The notes below the pieces were generated by a model, which ran no database searches, was not told the DNA's origin, and saw nothing but the letters and a program-made list of their open reading frames with translations. 64,000 nt of DNA from Nemertoderma westbladi (taxonomy: Eukaryota > Xenacoelomorpha > Nemertodermatida > Nemertodermatidae), in contig JAUCBJ010007293.1 of NCBI GenBank assembly GCA_032718475.1, positions 1 through 64,000 of the forward strand. The letters run 5' to 3'. Positions 20,711 to 34,379 of the stretch are shown here, piece by piece (the first letter of the stretch is position 1; each line of letters starts with the position of its first letter). The position numbers were made by a program, and so were the translations under genes.

Positions 20711-22976
20711 GATAAAGGCAGTAGAGGGAAGTTTTGGTTGGGATATAGTATAGTATTTCACCAATTTGCCATGACTAATGGATTTGAAAGTGACAAAGCT
20801 TTACTATTTTTAAAGTCAATGATAAATTAAGATGAAATAAGTTACTCGGATGAAATCCAGTTCATTATGATTGAATTCAAAATCACAGAAAACCTGTCAA
20901 TCGCGGGAATATACTATAGGTCAAATAGTGATAATTTTGAAACAACAAATTTTGAAAGTTTCTTGCAGCGCAGAATTTTGCTGCCAACACGAAAAATACC
21001 TAGGTGTATGAACTAAACATTACAAATATTGCAATCAACTACACATCCAAAGAAAGCGATATAGTACAGGATTTGTATGGTTTTGAGCAACTTTATAATT
21101 TTGATTAATTGATTTATATTTTCAAAATTTCTGACATGGGTGCGAGAAAGGTCCTGTATCAAAAAACGGGTGAGTAGCAGTTTTCTGTTCATTTGAAAGA
21201 GGAATCGATTTGAAGAAAATTCAAGAAGTTTCACGGTCATACCTAGAAATGTCAGCGGCTTTTAAAATGGATTAGGATTCCGAAACGAAATCCTGATATA
21301 ACGGAAATGACCCCCCTCCCCTATGGTAGGTAGGGTTAAAGAGAGAATATACATACTATGCTTTGCGCTTACAGGTGGTTTATATTCTTTAAGTAATTAA
21401 ATGCTAAATGCACAGTTAAAAGATTCTGAAAATAAAATTTGAACCACAAATAATTAATTAATACCTAATAAATAATTATTTATAATTTAAATATTAACAT
21501 TACTTTTTCTACGTTTTTTTCCATTTAATACGTAATTGTATTCTAATATTGGTAATTTTTGTTTAATAAAAGATAGACGAAACAGTGTTACAAAATAAAT
21601 TGAATTGCAGTATTTTACTCATATTGCTTCCATAGTTACTGCGATTCAAATTATTGTACTATTCAATTCCTAATGCTCCCATACTCAGTGTTTAATAATT
21701 TAGTGTTTTCGAACATTTATTACGTAACTAGGATATTGAGTTCCATTGAGGAGTACTCCTTGTAGACACTAAAGTTGTACTATCGTCTTCCTAATAGTGA
21801 AAACGGTTTTTAAAAATATTGGGAAGTTTTCGAGTTATGGCACCTTTATTAAAGGGTTAATAAAGGTGCCATAAACCAAAATACACCAAAAAAAACGAAC
21901 ACCAACAAAAATAAAATCATATTTTCATGAAAATATACGTTTCAAATAAAGTGCCAAAAGTAGGGACTTGTGGACTGTTCGTTAGGCTGTTTGTTTCTCT
22001 ACTCGCTAGCTAACTAGCTTATCTGGATAGCTGCCGGGTCTAGTTGAAAGAAAATCAGTTGTTTTATCGGTTGTTTATATTTCTGGTTGTACACTACTAG
22101 ACTTGTAAAGTGCAGTATCCTAACCACAGCTAGTGCTAGAGGTGCAAAATGTTGCAGCCTCCGTTCTAATAAATCGCCAACTGATGTGGTATCCAGGGTT
22201 CAGCCTAGTATAAGTAACGCCAGCTGATTGCTAACTGTGAATTGATAATAGTACCAATGGTGGCCTTAGAGTTGATCCGCCTTACACATTGGTTGTTTAA
22301 CAACATGCTATGTGTCCCCTTTTTGATTTATTGCACATGCCATGAGTGAGTTAATAAGCACTCATTAGCCCGATGTTTCTTCCAGCCAATTTTAGTAAAT
22401 TGGAGCCTGACCAACTTTGAAATGGGAGTGTATAGCGGACTGAGTCCGCTAACACCCCCCCCCCCCCCCATGCTATCTTCCTGGTTGAAGATAGCATCAA
22501 GCATAAAGTGCGCTCCATATCCATAATAAAGGGATTTCGATATTTTATCGAATATGAGGTGGGAATCTCTACTCTGGGGTCAGTTTCCCAAGCTGGCCCA
22601 CTGGGTCTGATGTCTCTACCCAACCTTGACATACCTGCGATTCCAAGGTCATAGTTATTAGGTTGTATTGAAAAATATCGAGACATGAAAAATATTGAGA
22701 GAAAAAATCTCGAGAGTAAAAATAATGAGTGTTGAAAAATATCTAGAGTAAAAATATTGCGAGTAAAAATAATGTGAACATTTTATTTAGAATTATGGCA
22801 CAATATTGCACAACAGTGCAATATTCGGGTACAACAGTGCAAGTGCAAATAAATGGCATTAATACACCTTGGTGGATACCCATTGACCATTATACTAGCT
22901 AGTTCTTGGCATTTTTTTTATAAATATTATAGATGTGCTAGCTCTCAATTTTGATAAATATTTTTGTTCTAGAACA
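20711..22976. repeat. Block I noncoding part (block D segment)
   Basis: Matches about 52014-54600 (III), 62239-64000 (IV) and 35540-35925 plus 39856-41110 (II). It contains the uninterrupted site TCCCCTATGGTAGGTAGGG (21317-21335) where block II carries a transposon, the core of repeat family R, a 15-C run (22455-22469) and a short AT-rich array (22680-22790). At 22976 it stops abruptly where the BEL/Pao remnant begins. Short frames within it are shared by all copies and have no coding signs. Confidence 0.75.
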
Positions 22977-25900
22977 AATAAAACCATTTTCTATACCAAT
23001 TCTACCCAATAATCCCCCAAATAATCTCCCAAATTCTCTCCAATTCTAACCAATTCTATAAAACCATATGCTGCCGGATTTTCCAGCAACTTTAATTTCC
23101 AGTCGATTTTTTATTTACCAAATGTCTCGGTGACCAGGGAATTTCCAAGAAATATATTGTATGCTCTAACTCCTTTATCATTGCTCTAAAGTTCGTCGCA
23201 TTATCACTTAACATGCGTTGCGGGATGCCCCGTCTAGCTATGAAATGCTTAAAAGCGTTTACAAACGATACGGCACTTAGAGAACTTACCAACTCTAAGT
23301 GTATCGCTCGAACCACAGCACAGGTAAACAATGCCACCCATTGTTTTCCAGTAGCGGATATTGGGTCTAACGGGTTAGCTGTAACAATGAGAAGTCCCAT
23401 GAAATCGACCCCTGTAATTTCGAAGGCATTTACTTGATCATCTAAACGAGTTGCAGGTAAGGGTGCTATAGGTGGTGCACTATATGGTGTGCCCTGTATC
23501 CTTTTACATGTTACACAAGGGGAGATTGTGCTTTTGACTATTTGGCGACTGCGTGGGACCCAATATCTCTCACGCAATTCGACTAAAGTGTGTCGAACCT
23601 GTCCGTGCTCGACACGCTCATGAGTTCGTAATATATTGAGCTTGGTTATGTGTGCGGTGGGTGGGAGCAGAACAGGATGTGGGACATTATTTTTGAACGT
23701 GTTTGTGTTGTTCACCTGGTCTAATAATATAGTATCAGTATTACAATCGACACTGGATGTACTTTGGTATATAATATTCTCAGACAGACATTTTATTTCT
23801 GTTCTACATGCCTCAGAAACTTTTTTGACTTCGCTAATTATGTCAGGAGCCCACTGTTCCTCGCCCCCTTGCAAGAATTCGGGTCCATTAAACCAATGAA
23901 CCGATTCTTGCAATTCGACTTCAGATAAACCTCGTGTAGGGAAATCTGCCGGATTTATCTTCCCTGGACAATAACGCCAATTTATATTGCCCTTTTTATT
24001 TCGCGTATCTCATGAACACAATTTTTAACGAATTGATATTGTGTATTATTTTTATCTAACACCCAAATTATGACATCCTTGGCATCACACCATATATAGA
24101 CATCGTCTATTTGTATTTTAATTGAACTATATACGAATTTAGTTAAACGAGAGGTTATTAGCCCCCCCTAGCAATTCTAGACGCGGTATTGACGGTTGAG
24201 TGTTTGGTGTAACTTTAGACTTACACATTACCAACGATACATTAATCTCACCACTTTGATGTATAGAGTGTAAATATACTACTCCTGCATACAGCTGTTT
24301 AATGGTGTCACAAAATGTATGTATTTCAACTGAAATTAATTTTCCATTAAAATAATAACGTGGAATTGATATTTGGTTAAGATTTTGTAAATCTTTGATC
24401 CATTTATTCCATTTTCCTTTTAGTTGGTCTGGAAGTGGATCATCCCATTTAACATTTGATTCATACATATTTCGGAATTCTACTTTCATAGGTACTACAA
24501 ACGGCGCAATTAGACACAATGGATCATAGACCTTTTAGTTGGTGTTAAAGTACTTACATAGTGTTACACGTGTGACAAGTCGATGGTAAGTGTGTCCATT
24601 TGTAAGTCCCAACACTGTCATAATACTCTTGTAATATGAGGAGCCATTGGATTCGGTAAATTTAAGGTAGCTTTGGCAACAGATTCGGTATCTGCGCCGA
24701 TTACGGGCAAAGATTCACCTTGACTAACATTACATTTGAATTTTCCATTTTATTAAAATTTTCTTATAACTCCGTATTAATTGTATTCCATTTACGTATG
24801 TTGAAACCACCCCGGGCTAATATTTGTTTTCCATTTTTGTATAGATCCATTCCTTCCTTAACACTTCCAACTCCAGTGGTTAGATCGTCTACATAAAGGC
24901 TTCATAAATTGTCGATTATTGCTAATTCAACTTGGTCAGTAGTTTTAGATTCTATATGTAAATTATGTTGTAATGTGGTGTACAGTATGTCTTGACTACA
25001 ATTAAGTCCAAACATGGCCTGTGTGTATCGGTAACCTACCAAATCCAGTTTTGTATCTGTAGTACTCCAGTTATGTATATCCCTAACCCACAAGAATCGT
25101 AACATATCCCGATCTAGTGGGTTTATAACGCACCTCATAAACGCGTGTTCTAAATCGGCTATCACCCCCACAAAGTTAATTCTAAAATTAATTATTTGGG
25201 TGCATAAATTGAGATTGAGTTTGGGCCAGTCATTAGACAGTCATTTAAAGATAATGACGTCTCTGACCTTTTAGCAGATGCGTTAAAAACAACATGCCAC
25301 TTAGTTGTGAATCGGGTTTCCTTTAAAACCCCGTGATGTGATATATAATGACAATTCTCAATATATTGGCTATTATGTTCTACTAGCTCGATAGGTTCGA
25401 TATAACCATGCATCAAGTGCTCTTTGATCACTTCATCATATCGTTCTAGAATACCTGATCTGCTTAGACGGTTTAAAGTAGATCTGAGTATTCCTGAACA
25501 ATAATCAAAATCATTCGTAATGTGGCATTTGGGTAACTCCCAAGGGAGTCCCACAGTATACAGACCATTCTGCATTTCAAATTTACCCAAAACTTTATAA
25601 AAAATATCAGGTTCATTTAAATTAATCCCAATTGATTCTAAAGAATAAAATTGCTTAATGAGGTCCACCAATGATTTATGGGAATCATTTGTATACAATG
25701 TTTGCGTCATTGTGGTTAAAACCTCTGTGCTAGTTGGTAGTATCATGTGAAGTGGCATAGTATTTTCATATGCAACTTGACGCGCCATCCCAGACAATAT
25801 CCAACCAATGCTACTGTCCAGGGCGACCGGGTCATCGCTGCACCCACGCATTACGGTCCCGGAAACGATATCCAAATATTTTATCAGTGCTGATAAGAAG

Positions 25901-26560
25901 GTCGACTGAGAACAACGTTTCTGAAGTTGCACAACGTAGAGTTTCATCTGCCAAATCTAGTGACTCTAGATAACGGCATCGTTCCCATGTATTACGAGAG
26001 ACCCAATTGCTAATAGGTCGACCGATAGTATCAACAACAGTGACCTTCATTGCGATGTTGTCATTATTCCTTAGACAGAGAATAATTTCAACAATATCAC
26101 GTTTGAGTGTTATAGGTTCTTCAGTCACCCCGAAACCCAATACAGGTAAAGACAATTTTTCGACTACCGGAATATTCCAACGATCCACGAGTTGTTGCGT
26201 AATAAACGACCATTGACTGCCAGGGTCGAAATACAATATTTATATTAATGACCCTTGATGAGTTTATTTTACAATCGATGATGGCCGTTTGAAGTAAAAC
26301 TTGATTGGAATTAGTGGTGCTGGTAGGCTTATATGATGCACCCAATGGCGCACATAGATGAGTCCTGGATTTAACATTTCCAACGGAAACTTTGCGCGAC
26401 TCTGAACATAAGGGCTCCTTCGTACCTCATATTGATTCGGATTTAGTGGACTGAGATGGCCTGTGGTTGGCATCATCTGGTGTCTCCGTTCGTCAATGTT
26501 GGATACTGTTCTACATTTCGCACCTTTATGACGCCCATTACAGAATAGTATATATAGTAA
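22977..26560 (-). pseudogene. BEL/Pao retrotransposon remnant: gag end, protease, RT, RNase H, integrase
   Basis: Reading leftward: a gag zinc knuckle (C-H-C, about 26505-26555); an A17-type aspartic protease (25832-26236) with DPGSQWSFIT, where the usual Asp-Ser-Gly has Pro for Ser; the linker and RT start (25192-25947) with GLYTVGLPW and FNASAK; the RT core (24902-25171) with IADLEHAF; then an in-frame TGA three codons before YVDDLTTG (about 24880-24900); a connection and RNase H segment (24139-24519) ending SIPRLELLGG, with its first catalytic Asp motif decayed; and integrase (23092-23913) with an H-H-C-C zinc site (CVTCKR), GVDFMG and LSDNATNF, cut before the third catalytic residue. Several stops and frameshifts separate the parts. 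I find no LTRs. The left edge at 22976 is exact by comparison with block III. Confidence 0.85.
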
Positions 26561-27639
26561 TCACCACTCTTAATGTGGAGAGGCGAAAGCAGAATACCCA
26601 GTTGATGCTTAATCTCTACGATGATAGCACAATAAACGCAATGAAACATTTCTTGGGTTCAGGAAACGCAACTGGGTCATCCATGGGCAAGTCGAACACT
26701 CCGTACCTATAATGTACTGTTTAGTAGGCCTACTTGTAAAGAGATCGCACAAGGATTTCTTTCTTTTGATATGTTTGTATTTTCTAACAAAACAAACGGG
26801 TTTAATCAAACTATCACATATCAAGCTAATCAAGCAAAAACAAGCCGAATCAAAATTCGAAAATTTAAAGATGGCGGACAATAATGACGCAATCTTACAC
26901 ATTATCACAAGATCGTATGATATCCAGTGTTCACCAGCTGGGTTCTCGACCAACCAGCGAGCAGGAAATCACAAATGCCCTAAATTAATTTGGCAATTAT
27001 TAAAAGCGTAATTTTAACATAAATTTAGCACAATTATTGATTAATATAGAAATACAGGTGAATTTAGCACAATTATTAAGTAGATTCAGTAGATATTATA
27101 AAACGGCAAATATGTACACTATATTTATAGGTTTTTGCCACCATAATTAAATACACTGCTGTTTTATTATAAATTATACATACTTTAAGCTACATACTGT
27201 ATAAAATGAAATGAATATAAACCAAACTTGTAGATTTTATTTACCTTATCTAATTATACTACAATTGCGTATCGAGATACACTTATCTAATTTATTTTAT
27301 TTTATACTGTATAATGGGCTGTTTGGGACACAACGCCATAAATCGTAACACTACTGCTAGAGAACATAAACAGTGTAATCTATTGCAATGACATATCCAT
27401 TATGATTGCTTCCTAAAGGCTTCATAAGATCTCATTGGTGGAATTGTATCCTGCATAACAACCAATTAAACCCGGTTTTGGGTGGCCCTTATAACTGCGG
27501 ATTCTGATTGGGGATTAATTGAATTATATCGGCCAATGAAATGACAGCTTAGTACTGCAGTAATAAATATTTGCTGCTGCAGTAACAAATAATTATTACT
27601 GCAGTAATAGATACATTTTTTTGTATTACCACAGTATTT
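26561..27639. other. Intergenic; old repeat piece, no gene
   Basis: About 27180-27350 is a diverged inverse copy of 30450-30605 (landmarks ATACTGTATA-TGGGCTGTTT and ATCGTAACA), which lies inside the piggyBac-like element. CTGCAGTAA recurs three times at about 27557-27610. No credible gene. Confidence 0.45.
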
Positions 27640-28421
27640 AGGACTCAACATTAGTTACATGTATTCTTTCAGTCTATTGATGGAATTGTGGCTGACACAA
27701 AGAACTTTATTAACTAGTCTAGCAGTTATTAGTGGCAACATAGAATACATGATAGCACCAATTTTTTGGTTCTATAGTTTTTGCGTCATTGGGATTTGTA
27801 TTCCCATTTATAATATCAGGATTAATTTGGGAATATCAGGATTAATTAATTTGAATGCATATTATAGCTTAATTATATAATTTACCGCTATGAACTATGC
27901 TGCATACATTTATCACAGCTACAGTGTGAACCAATACAACATTGGTCGGATTTATATGATATTTCCAATTCTTCAATTTTTCAATGGTCTAACAATGACT
28001 TTAATGATGAAGAAGTTGAATCATACTGTCATACCAATGGTAGTCGGTTTAATTAATGATACCAGCAGTATCAATGCAACTAATAGGCCCTACAGAACTA
28101 CTCGGGTTACCTCATGATCTCTCCACTGGATGTGCTCTAGTAGGATTCGGATCTGGATTATTTCAAACACCTGCTCTGGAAACCCAAACACGATTGTCTG
28201 TGAATGTTTGTGGTTATCCTGACAATGTTGACACTAGATCTCTTCTCCAACAAATGTACAGAATATCAACATCTATCGGAATTATCATAGATCCTATTTT
28301 TGGTGAATTACTCAATGATTTCTTTGAAGTGCAAGCAGCAAGTTCGCTCCTAAGCCTGTTGGGGTTGCCTTTTATTATATCTTTGGTGGTTGTGTTTGCA
28401 TTTAGATTTCGTGTAGACTAG
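27640..28421 (+). pseudogene. MFS transporter copy D, 5'-truncated and broken
   Basis: Starts abruptly in the middle of the protein (GLNISYMYSFSLLMELW in the intact copies), is interrupted near 27825-27885 by a local duplication and a stop, and shifts frame near 28050. The C-terminal 121 residues (28056-28421) are open, with the usual SVNVCGY and SLLSLLGLPF, though GPIFGGFLNDYFG has become DPIFGELLNDFFE. Confidence 0.9.
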
Positions 28422-29184
28422 GTTAATAAAAACCCATCATCATGGTGGGACCTCTGTGAAATTGTTGTATATCGAACTATACTCAAAGGTCATATGCCCC
28501 CATCATATTCTAAGACCTTGGACATTTTGAGCAAGTCGACTACTGGTTTGAAACTTTTTTTGAATACATCATTGATAATAGCCAAAAGGTTGGGTGTACC
28601 ATGGCATGTCTACCCGAAAGCTGTATCTTTTATCAAAGTCAGCTCTGTGATGAGTCTCAACATACCTTCCACATTACACTTCACACATTCAATGTCAATA
28701 TTTAACTTATATAGACATGGGCTTAGAAATTGCAAAAAGTAAGTGTTTGATGCTGCTCAAGTGTATGACAACACCTTTCGGTTTATTCGTAAAATCTTCA
28801 CAAAAAGTGAAATTGCTGTGCTTTTGGGTGGTACTAATCAAAGCACTTTTTGTGACTATTTATTCCAAACTGCATAAGTCATCTTCAAAACCACTCACAA
28901 ATTTTGAAATAAATATGCACACACCATTAAATTTTGATCCTGGGAGTTATTCAGCTGTGAAATTTACCCATAGTACAACATGTCCTGTCAGAGTCTGACA
29001 TCCAAGTTGAAGATGAAGTTGACTATTGCCTACAATGATCAAAACATCCCTGCACGTAGACATAATAATGTGGAGTTTGATGGTAGCCAATTTGTATTAC
29101 TTGTATTACTAATTCAGGAGAAACATTCTGAGTGGAGCACAATATCTTCTTCTGAGTCCAGTATTTGGACATATAGAGCATAAC
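28422..29184 (+). pseudogene. Unrecognised coding remnant, block II copy
   Basis: Same sequence as 19927-20710 with different small indels. The frame 28717-28998 encodes the Met-Gly-Leu-Glu start seen in all copies, and 28980-29183 joins the acidic segment to the WTYRA end in a single frame. No family recognised. Confidence 0.45.
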
Positions 29185-29648
29185 ATGCTAAAGGCAGTGG
29201 GAAGTTTTGGTTGGGATATAGAATGGTATTTCAATTTTCCATGACTAATGGATTTGAAAGTGTCAAAGCTTTACTATTTTTAAAGCCAATGTTAAATCAC
29301 CATAAGAGCTACGAAGCTTAGGACATTGTTCTGCATGATCTGGCATGCGAATTGTTACAACCATTTCTTACAAGTTTACTTGGGAACTTTTTTACCAGAA
29401 TCATTAGACAGGTTTGTGGAACTATCTGATGATATAACATACAAGTGCTTGTTTACATTTACCTTCACCATTATTGTTATCTATTGTGTTATGTTAAGTT
29501 ATGTAATGTAATGTATGTTATGCTAGTTATGGGAATTGCTGTTAGAAGTGGTGATTTGATTGATACTGCTATATACAAATATGCTCTTTTTTACATGTAG
29601 GAACTATAATTGTATCAGTGAGTTATTGCCTTCTATTTGTCCAGCCTC
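29185..29648. other. Remaining block II sequence, then unique DNA
   Basis: Similarity to block I ends near 29298. A small frame at 29326-29511 has no recognisable relative. Nothing else seen before the TTAA at 29649. Confidence 0.4.
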
Positions 29649-32600
29649 TTAACCCTATTACCACTGGGGGGGGGGGGGGGGGGGGGGCGAATCGGCCCAT
29701 TCCTAGTTTTTAATTGCTGTATCTATGCAACCACATTATGTACCAGCCCAATTTTTTACGAGAATTAGTCAAATTTAATGGCGCATCTTTTGCAAAAAAC
29801 GGCGTTGCAATTAGATTTCGACTTTTCGATGTGGGTGCCACCTCAAAATTGGGTCCCCAGCAGAAATTTTTGCAAATTTAAGAAGATAATTTGTTAATTT
29901 TAATTAGATAATTTAATTTAATTTGATTTAATTAGATTATTAAATAATTAATTAATAATTTTTGGATATTTTATAAGGTCATTTGTGAGTTAGTAATTCT
30001 TTATGTTGGGGCCTTTTTTTATTGATTCTGTATCGTATGGAGCACTCTACTACTCTATATAAGTATGTAAGGGAAGTGGTACGTCATTTTTGGTGCGCTA
30101 AAATTAGGGCGTGGCAGCACCTCAAATTTTCAAAATTTCAATATTCGTTAAATACTCCGAAGTTTTGATTTCAATCCATTTTATGGGTTTTCTGGCCCGC
30201 TTAATCAATTGAAAGTAATATAGAAGACTCAATTCTTAGTGGTACATCATTATTGGTGCACCAAAATTAGGGCCTGGCAAGTAGGCTTACTTCAAATTTT
30301 CAAAATTACGATATTCAGAAAAGAATTTCATTCAGAAAAATAGTTTTTCATTTCAACCAATATTTATAGGTTATCTGGATCGCTGAATCGATTGAAAGTA
30401 ATATTGAAGCCTCAAGTCTTAGTGGTATGTGTTACGATATATGGTGCTGTGTACTTAAAACAGCCCATATACAGTATAAAGTAATTTAGATAAGTCATAA
30501 TGATGTACAGCTGTTGTTAGATAGGGAAAATAAAATAAAATATACGAGTTTATATATTTCATTCGACTTTGTACAGTATGTAGTTTGGCATATGTAATTT
30601 TATAATAAAACCTTAGTAAATACATTTATGGTGGCAAAACTTTCATAAAACTCTAATATGAATTGGCTGTTTATTGATATTGACTGAACCTGACGCATAT
30701 TTGTACTAATTTCTTTTATATTTCTCTGTAAACTGGCGTTTGTACCGAATTTATGATTAACGTGCTTTAATAATGGCGAAATTAATGTTACGGCCATAAA
30801 CCTATAAGTCCACCAGGACAGATTCATTACCATATATGGTAATAATTTGCGAAATGGAGCAGCAAGGATCACAATCCGGCTTCCTCATTGGCCTAGCTGT
30901 TTTAGGTTAGTCTAATGGTTGTAGGGTTTTGTTGGACCAATGATATGATTATTGCGTCATACATATATTTCATCAGTCACAGTTTTACAGTGCTTCAGTC
31001 TTAGTATACCTGTATATGTGTTCGGTGTGTTGGTGCACCGGTACAGCGGTACTGCACGTTTTGCGATTAAAATGTTTTGAATCTTCTTGCTTGTGTATTC
31101 TGCTATTCGTAAATTATTTCTGCTGATTACTTCTTTGATTACAATTTCGAATAATGATTTCTGCATTGATTCTTGATTTCTTAAATCTATGTGATTGAGA
31201 TGTAATAATCCTTACGAGGATTTCCTTTCAACTGTCAGACTGTTTGTAAACGCATGCGCCGAACGGTAGCTATTTGCTTAGCATGAAGGGCTAAGGGTAC
31301 CGGTAGGCGCAGCGGGCGCACCGTGGAAGCGACGGAGGGAGGTGTGGTGGATCCAATGTGGGGCAACGCTGGCGGGGGGCTAGCAATTGCAGCCGGGCTA
31401 ATCAATTAAGGACTGGGGACCGGTCGTCATTACAGTATTTGGGGGCTCACGATCCAGACTTCGTCTCAACCTTGCAGTGCTAGGGTAGTAATACTGGGTT
31501 TAGTTAGGAGGCCTGCGTGTGGCTTTGGGTGGCCTTTGCTTCTTACACTAGTATACTAGTATACTAATGCACTAGTTAACACTAGCTGACTAGCGCTATT
31601 AGCGCGGTCAGAAACACTACCAGTTCTATTGCTAACGATATTTTGTCTTGTGTTGCTAAAGAGTGCCTGATGCTTGAATGTGAATGCTTAGATAGGCGCT
31701 GTTTTTTCTTCATTATTTTCCATTTCTTAGTTTATGCTTATTAATTGCTGATTAGGTCAAAATAATACAGTATTTAGGCTGTTGAAGGTATAACTCAGTA
31801 ACATAATAAATTAGAAATATGTACTCTGGAATACTTAGTAATTAGTACGCAAATTCGTATTTTATGACACTAGTTAATTTAGCATGTTAGAATAAAATTA
31901 ATAACTTGTACGCTGCATAGCGGAGAGTAGTTTGGGTAAATTACTTTAGAATACAGTAGAATATTCGACGCTAGGCGGTTATTTTAAAATAGTGGGTCAA
32001 CGTGTTGACAGCGGTAGCTAGTATACAGTAGTAATTTGCTGGCCTAAAGCCAGCGAAGGCCTAGACATTAGGACAAATAAAAGGTTTATCTCGTTATAGT
32101 ATCAAATTATTCTCACATTCGACATTGTTCCGCCCGATAACTTCCAGTGTTTCTGTGATAAGTGAACGCCGAGTGCTAGACCACCCGCACTCATCTTAAG
32201 TAGCTTAGGGAGCCATTTCAGATTTATTGTTTTGGTTATTGCTGTGTGGCTTATAGATTCGAACAGTTAGCTCTCTGTTGAGAAATCAACAGAGAAAGGA
32301 GCGAGTGATTGTCAGATCTTATAGTCAGTAATAGTAACATAGTTTAGCAGACGGTTCTGGAGGTTCTGTCTGTGTTCAAAATTAAGAGATTGCGTTGGAC
32401 CAAGTCAGAACGCTTATTAGTAAGGAGTAACGTCCTCTGATCGTTCAACAGTATGTCCTTATTGGTACACCAAAATTAGGGCGTGGTACTTTTTCAAAAT
32501 TTTAATAAGTGCCACTCCCTAATTTTGGTGCACCAAAAATACCGAACCACTAAGTCTTCAGGCTTCTATAATACTTTCAATTGATTCAGCAGTCCAGAAA

Positions 32601-33203
32601 ACCTATAAATGTGCGTTGAAATCTCAACTTTGGTTTATTTTCCGAATCTCATATTTTTCAATATTTGAAGTGCCACAGAGCCACGCCCTAATTTTGGTGC
32701 TCCAAAAAGGACGATCCACTATGTCTTCCGGGTTCGATAATATTTTCAATCGATTCAGCGGTCCAGAAAACCTATAAAAACGCGTTGATATCAACAGTTT
32801 TTTCCGAATATCGTATTTTTCAAAATTTGAAGTGCCACGCCCACTTCTTAGGTGCACGAAAAATAGCATCCAGTTCAATTTTCGGAAATGGAATATAATC
32901 ACATTCGATTCAGCATAGTGAAAAACCTACTAATGCTAGCCATCAATGCTACACTATCATTAGAATATCAAAAAAAAATATATTTTGTCCTGGGACTACT
33001 TCTATTTTTCATGAAAATTATTATACCCACCTTATGAAATTTTCATTTTTTTTGGATTTGAAAATGTTCTTCGATAATTTTTTCACCTACAGCCCAAATT
33101 TCGTAGGATTTTATTGGATGATTACAAAAATACAGTGGGGGGCCGAATCGACCCCCTGCCAGTGCTGCTAATGGTCTAAACACCCCAGTGGTAATAGGGT
33201 TAA
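29649..33203. mobile_element. PiggyBac-like element without transposase, 3.55 kb
   Basis: The ends are CCCTATTACCACTGGGG (29653) and its exact inverse ending at 33199, each flanked by TTAA (29649-29652 and 33200-33203). This is the target and end pattern of piggyBac transposons. Just inside, a CGAATCGGCC-like motif is also inverted. Subterminal units of about 170-190 bp carrying ATTAGGGCGTGGCA lie in + orientation on the left (about 30065-30425) and mostly in - orientation on the right (about 32500-32930). The centre (30880-32440) is unique, in part GC-richer, and has no long open frame, so movement would need an outside enzyme. A 22-G run sits at 29666-29687. Confidence 0.8.
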
Positions 33204-33504
33204 AACTGAAACTACAATTTGTTGATTTCATGAAAACAACGGCATCATATGACAGTCAAATGACAGGACTGGCCATGGTAAAGGTCAAGGACTTGATTAT
33301 GTTTTGGAAGAAATGCATAAATTGCTAAAAGCTTTGACAACGTCAACTTTATTTATTCGTGATCTTACTAGATTATATACAAGCACAAACATTCTAAATT
33401 TAAGATATTGTAATGGTGTCGGTGTGATATCGCAGTGCCACCAATGCCACCAATTCGCAAAGCGATAAGAGCGGCCCTTTGATGGTGAAATTATGTGATA
33501 CGGT

Positions 33505-34379
33505 CTGCCCGGATAGTTATAAAATCCGACAATACCGAAAAAGACGAAATTATTGACGAAAATATCGAAATGATAAAATTGTAAATAAAATCTCGCTTTC
33601 CAGTGAGATCAGTATTATTAGAAGGCACACCCAGAAGGCATGGCCATTAATAAAATCCGATAATTTCGCCCCATTTTCGACCCAAAAAGTAATTTAATAC
33701 CAAATACTGTCTCTGTTGATTGGTTATTAGGGGTAATCCAATAATGGAAAAACACCACAAGATGGCCCTCAAATTCGGACAGTAAGGTCAGAGTGTAGGC
33801 CTACTGCAGTTACTGCATTACGACTGCTGCACTGCAGTACTGTAGTTACGTTCACCTGTACAGTGTACACACTCGCCGTGCTCTGCCACTTGCCTACAGT
33901 ATCAGTCATTAACTGTACAATGTAGGCCAACACCTGTAACGCGAAGGTACCGTACTGCCGTACGCCGTAATGTGTAAGCAGCTTTGGGTTGGGGTACCGG
34001 CTGACCGGACCGGTTCCTTTAACCTTACCCCTTCAGGCTGTACCATGCCTTGTAATACAACAGTACACTTATCTGCTGAGCTGATACTGAATTGATTCAT
34101 CCAGGCCGCCATTGGTCAACACCTAACAACCAACCAGCACACAGTATTTGGTATTAAATTACTTTTAAGGTCGAAAATGGGGCGAAATTATCGTATTTTA
34201 TTTAATAAAAAATGTCAAGTGTGCCTTCTAATAATTCCTATTGTACTGGAATGAGAGATTTTGCAGATTGTTTTATAATTTCGATAGTTTTGTTGATGAT
34301 TTCGTCTTTTTCGTTATTTCCGTACATTATATATTATATTCGTATATTATATTCGTATATTATAACTATCCAAGCTGCC
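33505..34379. mobile_element. Fold-back element with about 230-bp inverted arms
   Basis: The left arm (about 33510-33735) and right arm (about 34140-34374) are inverse copies at roughly 80 percent identity, sharing GATAGTTATAA, AAAAAGACGAAAT, ATTAGAAGGCACAC, TTCGCCCCATTTTCGAC and TTTAATACCAAATACTGT. The loop (33736-34140) is unique. CTGCC at both outer edges (33505-33509, 34375-34379) is a possible 5-bp target duplication. There is no coding capacity. Confidence 0.7.
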
